From: Candidatus Schekmanbacteria bacterium
GTDB taxonomy: Bacteria > CSSED10-310 > JACPHN01
Length of the DNA: 21,298 nt
Direction: 5' to 3'
Assembly: GCA_016188575.1 (NCBI GenBank)
Contig: JACPHN010000115.1
Span: 1-21,298, forward strand
The position numbers and the translations under genes are program-made. The notes below the pieces were generated by a model, which made no database searches, was not told where the DNA came from, and saw only the letters and a program-made list of their open reading frames with translations. Shown piece by piece: positions 15,741-21,298 of this stretch (the first letter of the stretch is position 1; every line of letters starts with the position of its first letter).

Positions 15741-18021
15741 TCACAATGACCAGCGTCAGATCGTCACGCCGCGCGGCTGCTTGCTCGAATTTGCATACGT
15801 CGTCATACACCGCCTTCAGGACCGCGGCGGCGTCGCGGTGCCGATTTTCCACAATCGCGGCCAGTAGCCGTTCCTCGCCGTAGAGCTCCTCGGAGACATC
15901 TTGCGCCTCCGTGACTCCATCGGTGTAGGCGACCAGGACGTCTCCCGGACACAGTTGCACCTTCCCCTGCTGAAACGTTATGCCCCGCAGGATTCCGATG
16001 ATAGGTCCCCCCTCTGCGAGCAGCTCGTGAGAGCCGTCCGCGTGCACGAGCATCGGCGCGTTGTGGCCCGCGTTGCAATAGCTCAGTGAACCGGTCTGCG
16101 GGTCAAGCGCGGCAATAAAAACGGTCGCGAAGCTCGAGGACGGCGAAACTTGCAGCATGGTACCGTTCAGTCGCAGCATCAGCGTCGCCAGGCTGCGATA
16201 CTTCTCCGCCTGCGCCCGCAGACTCGCGCGCAGCGTCGCCATCTGCAGCGCCGCGGGTATGCCCTTGCCGGCGACATCGGCAATGACGATTCCCCAGAGG
16301 TTGAGCGCCTTGTCATCCCCGTGAGCCTGCTTGCCCGCTCCCCCCGTCGTGCGCGCCCGTATTTTCAGAAAATCGTAGTAGTCACCGCCAACCTGTATCG
16401 ACGGGACATTGAGCGCGGCCACCGAAAAGCCCGGAATGACCGGGGGCGAGGCCGGCAGCAGGCGGCGCTGGATTTCTCCGGCGACTTCCAACTCCTGGTC
16501 GAGCCGCTTTTTTTCGGTAGCCTGTCGAAACAGGATGGCGTTTTCAATTGCCAGCGCCGCGTGGGTGCAGAACGCTTCGAGCGCTCGCACGTCGTCATTG
16601 CGGAAGACGCCCGAGCGCTTGTTGGAAACTTGCAAGGCGCCGATCGTGTGACCTTCCTTGTCCCGGATCGGGCTGCACAGCAGGGTCGTCGGCGGCGCCG
16701 CCCCGAGTGGGTGGCACTGCGCATCGAATCTCGGATCCATCGTGGGATTGGCGAGGGTCACGGATTGTCCGGTCATCACGACGTGCCCCGGAATGCCCGT
16801 GGCGAGGGGAACCCGGCGCGAAGTGTCCGTGGACCCATGCGTCGAGCGCGCTTCCAACATCTGGTCGCGCACCAAAAACAGCGTGCAATGCTCCGCATCC
16901 ACAACCTCGGTGACGATCTCCAAGATAACCTGCAGCACCCGGTCGAGGTCCAGAGTCGTGTTCAACAGCCGTGATGCCTCGATGAGGGACGCCAGGCGAG
17001 ACTCCCAGGCGCGCTGCTGGGCCACGAGGCGGGAGTTGTTGATCGCGACCGCGGCGTGGCTCACCAGGGACTGCAAGAATTCGTAGGTGAGCGCCGTGAA
17101 CGGCTGGGCGTTCAGTTGAGAATCGACGTAAACGACGCCGATCAGCTCGGTGTCCCGGGTGAGCCGCTTGAACCGTAGCGAAGCCGTGAAGGCGGGGCTG
17201 ACCTCCCCCGATCGCGGTTCCGAGGAGTCCTCGGCGAGCACCAGCGAGTCCGTCGCTTCGTGAAGCAGCACCGACGCTTGCAGTCCCGGCGTCGACAAGG
17301 CCAGGGACTGCGTGGGCGCGGGCGCCGGAGACGTCCGCGGCACGCGCAGCGGCAGGCACATCACCCGCTTGAGGTTGAGGTCGACGACGCTTTCGCGACC
17401 GGCGAACCGGGCGTCAGCGGCGAGGTCGCCGATGATGACCGCCTTACCTGTCCGGCAAACCTCGTCGGTCACACTGGTCGACATGCGGAAATCACTGATG
17501 AAGCGGCCACTGCTGTCCATGGCGACGCGCGTCGCCAGTTGTCCGTCGTCCCCATTGAGCATGAGAATGCCGCGCTCGGCGCCCGATACCTCGATGATTG
17601 CCTGCATCACCATTTCGAGCACTTCGTCGAGAACGAGCGAGCTCGACAGCGCCCGGGCGATGTGGAGCAGCCGTCTCGTTTCTCTGAGCAGGAGCTGACT
17701 GTCGTGGGCCTGGCGAATCTGCACGATGCACTCGGCATGGGCGGCCTTCCCGAAACGCACGACGTCGGTATCCTGCAATACGGCCTCGGAAATCTTCGCG
17801 CCGTTTACGAAGGTGCCGAACGTGCTGCCGAGATCGCGTAACGTCAGGCGGTGAGCTTCGGCCAGGAATTCGGCGTGATACCGCGACACCGTCGGCTCGG
17901 ATTCCAGGCACAGATCGTTGTCGCGGCGGCGGCCAACGGTGTAGCGGCGCAATGGCAGCGCCAGCAGGCGAACCTGGCCCGGGGAGGTGCGCATGGCGAG
18001 GACGAACGGCGAATCTTCCAT
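15718..18021 (-). CDS. FHA-GAF-GAF-SpoIIE serine phosphatase (RsbU-like)
   Basis: This is a multidomain cytoplasmic signalling phosphatase, likely dephosphorylating an anti-sigma-antagonist-type partner in response to ligand or phosphothreonine input. Counting from MEDSPFVLAM (767 residues), an FHA domain lies at about 28-95 (GRRRDND, SRYHAEF, STFGTFVNG). A first GAF domain at about 125-340 is interrupted by a Ser/Pro-rich insertion (about 228-285). A second GAF domain lies at about 356-510. The PP2C/SpoIIE domain lies at about 541-767, with metal-binding acidic motifs VGGDYYD (Asp547), IADVAGKGIPAAL (Asp582), YTDGVTEA (Asp711) and DDLTLVIV (Asp754). There is no transmembrane segment. The frame could start 28 codons upstream at 18105, but that extension is unlike a domain. 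No anti-sigma factor or kinase partner lies next to it, so the target is unknown. Confidence 0.9.
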   Translation of the reverse strand: MEDSPFVLAMRTSPGQVRLLALPLRRYTVGRRRDNDLCLESEPTVSRYHAEFLAEAHRLTLRDLGSTFGTFVNGAKISEAVLQDTDVVRFGKAAHAECIVQIRQAHDSQLLLRETRRLLHIARALSSSLVLDEVLEMVMQAIIEVSGAERGILMLNGDDGQLATRVAMDSSGRFISDFRMSTSVTDEVCRTGKAVIIGDLAADARFAGRESVVDLNLKRVMCLPLRVPRTSPAPAPTQSLALSTPGLQASVLLHEATDSLVLAEDSSEPRSGEVSPAFTASLRFKRLTRDTELIGVVYVDSQLNAQPFTALTYEFLQSLVSHAAVAINNSRLVAQQRAWESRLASLIEASRLLNTTLDLDRVLQVILEIVTEVVDAEHCTLFLVRDQMLEARSTHGSTDTSRRVPLATGIPGHVVMTGQSVTLANPTMDPRFDAQCHPLGAAPPTTLLCSPIRDKEGHTIGALQVSNKRSGVFRNDDVRALEAFCTHAALAIENAILFRQATEKKRLDQELEVAGEIQRRLLPASPPVIPGFSVAALNVPSIQVGGDYYDFLKIRARTTGGAGKQAHGDDKALNLWGIVIADVAGKGIPAALQMATLRASLRAQAEKYRSLATLMLRLNGTMLQVSPSSSFATVFIAALDPQTGSLSYCNAGHNAPMLVHADGSHELLAEGGPIIGILRGITFQQGKVQLCPGDVLVAYTDGVTEAQDVSEELYGEERLLAAIVENRHRDAAAVLKAVYDDVCKFEQAAARRDDLTLVIVKCGAGEC

Positions 18022-18376
18022 CGCGGTCAATCCGTTGCGTTTTTCTGAGGCGGCATGAAGAGGCGATCTGTTCTGAAGCGAGGCGCGAGCGCGCAATGAC
18101 CGCATGCGCGGGTGGGCGGGCTCACCGTCATGTATGCCGTGGGCGGCTCAGCAGCGTAGCAAGGCGCGCGCTCATTTGCAACGCGTGGGGCCGCGCACAG
18201 GTGGGTTGGGGCACCGCAACAACCTTGTGCTACCCAGAAGACCTCGCTAGCATGGTCGACCTGCGGCGTGATCAAATGGCGGCGCCGCTTTCCTCACAAG
18301 AGATCCCCTCACCTCAGCCTCGACCTGCGGCCACTGCGGCCGCGGCCCGCGCGGCGAGGACCGAAAGGAGAAGCTC
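18022..18376. other. Divergent intergenic region, phosphatase/PqqD-like gene
   Basis: This gap of about 355 bases holds promoters for both flanking genes, if the phosphatase starts at 18021. I see one plausible sigma-70-like pair for the + strand gene and no RNA gene. A 42-codon open frame (18252-18380) ends in an ATGA overlap with the PqqD-like gene, but its Ala/Arg/Pro-rich composition looks noncoding. Confidence 0.5.
18225..18253 (+). promoter_or_regulatory. Possible sigma-70-type promoter for the PqqD-like gene
   Basis: TTGTGC (18225-18230) and TAGCAT (18248-18253) are separated by 17 bases, giving a predicted transcript start near 18260 and a leader of about 115 bases. Both boxes are imperfect, so this is weak evidence. 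Confidence 0.25.
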
Positions 18377-18730
18377 ATGAGCGTGCTCACCGACACCGAG
18401 GTTGTCATCGTGCGCAGCGAGCGCACCGTCGCAGCGACCGTCGACGGCGAAGCGGTGTTGCTGGACATCGAAAAAGGCGCGTATTTCGGCCTGGACGCGG
18501 TCGGCACCCGGGTGTGGGAGATGCTTGCCCTGCCCAGGACCCTGTCCGATCTGTGCATGGCGCTAACCGAGGAGTACGACGTCGAGCTGGGAGTCTGTCG
18601 CGAACAGACATCCGGTCTGCTTCAGGAGCTGGTGGCGCAAAACCTCGTAGAGCTGCTGCCGCTCGCAGTCGCTGGCACCGCGGATTCCGTCGGCGCGCCG
18701 CCGCCGGCGAATAGTTCGGAGCGCGCATAG
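18377..18730 (+). CDS. PqqD-family peptide-binding (RRE-like) protein, stand-alone
   Basis: This 117-residue protein belongs to the PqqD superfamily, whose members bind leader peptides of ribosomally made, modified peptides and hand them to tailoring enzymes. Support comes from TVAATVDGEAVLLDIEKGAY, then FGLDAVGTRVWEML and LCMALTEEYDVE, followed by a helix ELVAQNLVELLPL. This is the strand-helix layout of PqqD-like and lasso-peptide B1-type proteins. It has a good ribosome-binding site, AGGAG at 18366-18370, six bases before the ATG. The last 25 residues are low complexity. No radical SAM enzyme, B2 protease, cyclase or clear precursor gene is adjacent, so its partner is unknown. Confidence 0.8.
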   Translation: MSVLTDTEVVIVRSERTVAATVDGEAVLLDIEKGAYFGLDAVGTRVWEMLALPRTLSDLCMALTEEYDVELGVCREQTSGLLQELVAQNLVELLPLAVAGTADSVGAPPPANSSERA

Positions 18731-18749
18731 GGCCAGGCGATCGCGATTT

Positions 18750-18795
18750 CCCTCCCCCGCCACACGTTCACGCGGGAGAGGGCGAGAGTGGGGAT
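18750..18795. terminator. GC-rich hairpin between convergent genes, possible terminator or repeat copy 2
   Basis: CCCTCCCCCGC (18750-18760) and GCGGGAGAGGG (18772-18782) pair at 10 of 11 positions around an 11-base loop. It sits between the ends of the PqqD-like gene and the FAD oxidoreductase gene, where a bidirectional terminator is expected. No T-run follows. It is also a diverged copy of the palindromic repeat at 14813-14851. Confidence 0.45.
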
Positions 18796-18802
18796 TCCCC
18801 TG

Positions 18803-20230
18803 TTACACGTGCGGCGCGATGTTCTTGTTCACGCGAAAGAGATTCTCCGGATCCCATCGTCCCTTGAGCTGCGCCAGCCGCTCGTAATTGCTTCCATAGG
18901 CCGCGCGGATACGCTCTGCCGGTTCCTCTTCGGTCAGGAAGTTGACATAAGTGCCGCCAGTCGAAAACCGCCGCAAGTCCCGCCACACTGCGCGCGCCCA
19001 TTCGACGTTGGCCTCATCGTCCGCGGCCGTCTCCCAGGATGACGTAATGTTGAGGACAACCCGGGCATCCCGGTTTCCCACCGCCGAGTGCTCCACGGGG
19101 AGCGCGGCGAGCGCGCCGTCGATGGGAAAAAGAATGAGCGCCGAATGGGGCGAGACGATTGTCCCGGCATATTCGGCCAACTTCGAGAGGAGCTCCGTCG
19201 TCAACCCCGGCAGGTACTCCGACTTCCAGTAGTAGCGACGCCCCTTTGGTTGCGTCGCATCGAGGAGACACTGCTGCGAAACGTAGGCGCGCCGCTGCAC
19301 GATGTCGCCCACCGGCGTGCCAAATGCCTTGATGGGCCGCAGCAGCTCCTCGCCGGCCGCCATTGCCCCCGAGTGACACAGTGCGAGCATGACGACGGGT
19401 TTTCCATGGATGTGCTTCGGCAACCATGGCGCGGGCGGCGCCATGCGCAACACGACCGCGCAGGTAAGCTCTCGGGGCGAATCCTCGATGACCGACCGCG
19501 CCATCGCAAGCACCTCCGGCGCGTGCTCCCCAGGCCACGCGATGGCCCCGGCGACGACTTCCGGCCCGACCGGGTGCAGCGCGTACGTGAAGCCCGTGGC
19601 CACGCCGAAGTTGCCTCCCCCTCCTCGCAACGCCCACAGCAGGTCGCGGTTTTCGTTTTCACTCGCACGGACGGTGCGGCCTTCCGCAGTCACCACGTCC
19701 ATCGACCGGACGTTGTCGCACGTCCAGCCGAACCGGCGCGTCAAATACCCGAACCCGCCGCCCAACGTCAGTCCCGCGATGCCAGTCGCAGAGACGAAAC
19801 CGAGCACGGCGGCAAGGCCGTAAATCTGCGTCTCGCGATCCACGTCGCCCAGCAGACACCCCGCCTGGGCGTGCGCCGTGCGTGCTACCGGGTCAACCCA
19901 CACTCCGCGCATGAGCGACATGTCTAGCTGCATGCCGCCGTTACACGTCGCCAGCCCCGAAATGTTGTGCCCGCCACCTTTCACGGTGAGAACGAGGCTG
20001 TGCTCGCGCGCAAAAGCGACTGCTGTCACGACGTCGGCGACCCCCAGGCAGCGTACGACAAGCGCTGGCTTGCAGTCGATCATCGCGTTCCAGACGGTGC
20101 GCGCTTCCTCGTAAGTGCCCTCGCCGGCAAGCACCAGCGCGCCGCGGAGACGGGACCGCAGCGCATTCAGGACGTCAGGCCCGAGCGTCACCTCGGTGCC
20201 CGCAAGTCTCTTCGCCACAACACTAGACAT
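18803..20230 (-). CDS. FAD-binding oxidoreductase, berberine-bridge-enzyme type
   Basis: This is a flavoprotein oxidase or dehydrogenase of the PCMH/BBE family, whose substrates are often sugars, alkaloids or phenolics. The substrate here is unknown. The FAD domain spans about 50-220, with the covalent-flavin motif VKGGGHNISG (His88), GIAGLTLGGGFGYLTRRFGW and LLWALRGGGGNFGV. The C-terminal BBE segment (about 425-475) reads GGTYVNFL, then YGSNYERLAQLKGRWDPENL and FRVNKNIAP. The second flavin-linking cysteine found in bicovalent members seems absent (GFVSATG at that place). I chose ATG 20230 (MSSVVAKRLAG) because AGGAG lies 8 bases upstream. A start 14 codons earlier at 20272 is possible. There is no signal peptide. 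It converges with the PqqD-like gene. Confidence 0.93.
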   Translation of the reverse strand: MSSVVAKRLAGTEVTLGPDVLNALRSRLRGALVLAGEGTYEEARTVWNAMIDCKPALVVRCLGVADVVTAVAFAREHSLVLTVKGGGHNISGLATCNGGMQLDMSLMRGVWVDPVARTAHAQAGCLLGDVDRETQIYGLAAVLGFVSATGIAGLTLGGGFGYLTRRFGWTCDNVRSMDVVTAEGRTVRASENENRDLLWALRGGGGNFGVATGFTYALHPVGPEVVAGAIAWPGEHAPEVLAMARSVIEDSPRELTCAVVLRMAPPAPWLPKHIHGKPVVMLALCHSGAMAAGEELLRPIKAFGTPVGDIVQRRAYVSQQCLLDATQPKGRRYYWKSEYLPGLTTELLSKLAEYAGTIVSPHSALILFPIDGALAALPVEHSAVGNRDARVVLNITSSWETAADDEANVEWARAVWRDLRRFSTGGTYVNFLTEEEPAERIRAAYGSNYERLAQLKGRWDPENLFRVNKNIAPHV

Positions 20231-20599
20231 CGCCACTTCTCCTTCGCGTACGCGGACCGCGACCCCCGCCATTCGGAAACGGCAGAGATCGGGTAAGGAC
20301 TATAGGGTTATAGGCTTGCAGATGGTGGGGAAGAGAACGCCAGCGCCACCCGGCGCCAGCGGACCGCTTGCGATCATCGCCGCGCCGCGCTCTGCGCGCG
20401 CGGACTTCGCCGCAAGCCGATTCCTCAGATACCACCTGCGCCTCCTGGGTCACCGCTCGTAGCGCGACAACCCGCAGAGCTCAGCCGTCAACGTCGGCGG
20501 TGGCGCCGAGCAGCAGCGATCGGCGTGGCGTCGCCGACTTCGTCCGGGGTGGACGCCCCCATCTTACGGGCGAACCGGCCCAAAGCGCAATGGCGGTTT

Positions 20600-20617
20600 G
20601 TCCCCCTGAATTCACCG
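20600..20617 (+). repeat. 18-bp repeat, copy 2
   Basis: GTCCCCCTGAATTCACCG is identical to 14760-14777 and lies 22 bases before the BrxD-like pseudogene fragment. The downstream 15 bases are partly conserved between copies, suggesting a mobile-element end or dispersed repeat. Confidence 0.6.
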
Positions 20618-20639
20618 TCAGTCCGACTGCGAGCCGCCC

Positions 20640-20858
20640 GTGAGCGCATTGCGAAGACCCCCCCGCGACCTGCGCCGATGTCCGAGCGAAGGCGGGCTGT
20701 GCATCGTCCTCGGAGACTACGGCACCGGCACGACGTATTTCCTGCAACTCGTGGAGCAATAGGCGCTGGGCGCGGGCTTTCTGTGCGCGCGCGCCATCTT
20801 CGACAGCCGCGAGGTTCAACCCAGCCGGCCGCGCCGTCTGTACAGCAGCCTCATCGAC
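20640..20858 (+). pseudogene. Fragment of a BrxD/DUF2791-like P-loop ATPase
   Basis: Frame 3 from a GTG at 20640 reads SEGGLCIVLGDYGTGTTYFL, then QLVEQ, a TAG at 20760-20762, and in the same frame ALGAGFLCARAIFDSREVQP, SRPRRLYSSLID. The layout parallels intact BrxD in this window (GGSAFKAVRGEYGSGKTF, then KLGFATAEAQVSE, then RLETVYRRLLE) and fits the wider DUF2791 ATP-binding family (GDYGTGKTHFL, then REVPPS). The Walker lysine is replaced by threonine (ACG at 20730-20732) and the stop could come from one GAG-to-TAG change. Homology fades on both sides, so only about 70 codons of the P-loop region remain. It cannot bind ATP normally and is a relic. Confidence 0.7.
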
Positions 20859-21007
20859 CCTCCCCGAGCGGCCACGGGCTCCATCCTGGCTTCGGCCAGG
20901 TTGGAGAGCCGAAGGTCCGCCACACTTCGTCGTCATTACCCCGGAGGCGCTGGACGCCGTCCTGACGCGCCAGGCCGTCGCTGCTGCGCCCGCAGCGCCG
21001 TGCCGGC

Positions 21008-21238
21008 CTACGATCCGAGCGCCCGCCGCACGTCCGCGGCGGCCATGCCCGTCAGCTCACAGATCTGCTCGACGGTCAGGCCGCGGGAAACCATCGAGCG
21101 GAGCAAGGCTCGCTCCCGCTGCCGCACTCCTTCTTCCCGGCCTTTCTCCAGACCCTTCTCCAGACCCTGTTCCAGACCTTTCTCCAGACCGTCCTCGAAC
21201 GAGCCCTCCATGTCGGTGATGTAGAGGGTTATCGGCAT
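21008..21238 (-). CDS. Small ORF resembling the C-terminal tail of Rpn/PD-(D/E)XK transposase-type proteins
   Basis: This is a 76-residue open frame. Residues 12-36 are a run of EDGLEKGLEQGLEKGLEKGR repeats. They lead into RERALLRSMVSRGLTVEQIC, then ELTGMAAADVRRALGS, a helix-turn-helix-like tail. That combination is typical of the extreme C-terminus of Rpn/PDDEXK nuclease-transposase family proteins. The nuclease core is missing: the frame has a stop 21-23 bases upstream of its ATG, although another frame is open to the window edge (LFENTLLTRLTACR). It may be a tail severed by frameshift or a small independent protein. No ribosome-binding site is clear. Function is not assigned. Confidence 0.45.
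   Translation of the reverse strand: MPITLYITDMEGSFEDGLEKGLEQGLEKGLEKGREEGVRQRERALLRSMVSRGLTVEQICELTGMAAADVRRALGS
21142..21189 (-). repeat. 12-bp tandem repeat encoding Gly-Leu-Glu-Lys units
   Basis: Four copies of a 12-base unit (CTTTCTCCAGAC and variants CCTTCTCCAGAC, CCTGTTCCAGAC) begin at 21142, 21154, 21166 and 21178. On the minus strand they encode repeated GLEK or GLEQ. Such repeats expand and contract by slippage. Confidence 0.85.
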
Positions 21239-21298
21239 GCGGTGAGCCGCGTCAGGAGCGTGTTTTCAAAGAGCCCAGGGCCGCCTTCAACCGGGGAA

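Larger units (their letters stand above)
20231..21007. other. Degraded region with no intact gene
   Basis: This stretch of nearly 780 bases has no convincing intact gene. It contains one copy of an 18-base repeat (20600-20617), a BrxD-like ATPase pseudogene fragment (20640-20858), and a short protein-like stretch in another frame (20923-20973, HFVVITPEALDAVLTRQ) that I cannot assign. Bases 20231-20600 show nothing recognisable beyond the oxidoreductase upstream region. It looks like eroded accessory DNA. Confidence 0.6.

Noticed and set aside
18252-18380. 42-codon ORF ending in ATGA overlap with the PqqD-like gene, considered as a RiPP precursor
   Set aside because: No ribosome-binding site, Ala/Arg/Pro-rich composition, no leader-core pattern, and no tailoring enzymes nearby.
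20481-20936. A 151-codon minus-strand open frame in the degraded region
   Set aside because: It is antisense to the ATPase-like fragment, whose + strand translation has clear P-loop similarity. The minus product has no recognisable motif.
1-21298. CRISPR array, tRNA or rRNA
   Set aside because: No regularly spaced direct repeats, no cloverleaf-like sequence and no rRNA-like conserved stretch were recognised by eye. The short tandem repeats have no spacers. A covariance-model scan would be decisive for small RNAs.

Overview
The window is GC-rich bacterial chromosomal DNA. The gene set (MutS2, peptide deformylase, an FHA-GAF-SpoIIE phosphatase, a BREX-2 defence operon) and the codon use suggest a Gram-negative of deltaproteobacterial grade, such as a Myxococcota- or Binatota-like soil or sediment lineage. 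That placement is inference and low confidence. I recognised no rRNA, tRNA or CRISPR array.

Bases 1-11008 hold the downstream part of a type 2 BREX (Pgl) phage-defence operon, all on the + strand, in the canonical order pglX-pglY-pglZ-brxD-brxHI. The locus looks broken. The 5' part of pglX is replaced by a frameshifted ISKra4-type transposase remnant, leaving only a C-terminal piece without the methyltransferase core. pglY changes frame near 3890 and seems to lack roughly 100 residues there. pglZ has a one-base frameshift near 7445 that costs it its native C-terminus. brxD and brxHI are intact. pglW, the usual first gene, is not in the window.

Bases 11009-15647 hold a large imperfect inverted repeat, then a two-gene minus-strand unit (mutS2 followed by an L-2-amino-thiazoline-4-carboxylic acid hydrolase-family gene), a gene-poor divergent gap with degenerate intergenic repeats, and def (peptide deformylase) on the + strand.

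Bases 15648-20230 hold a minus-strand FHA-GAF-GAF-PP2C signalling phosphatase, an orphan PqqD-like peptide-binding protein on the + strand, and a convergent berberine-bridge-type FAD oxidoreductase.

Bases 20231-21298 are degraded accessory DNA. They carry a recognisable pseudogene fragment of a second BrxD/DUF2791-like P-loop ATPase (in-frame stop, Walker lysine lost), an 18-nt repeat shared with the mutS2-def gap, and a small minus-strand ORF resembling the C-terminal tail of Rpn/PD-(D/E)XK transposase-type proteins. Fragments of BREX-like genes at both ends of a housekeeping segment suggest repeated gain and decay of defence genes at this site.
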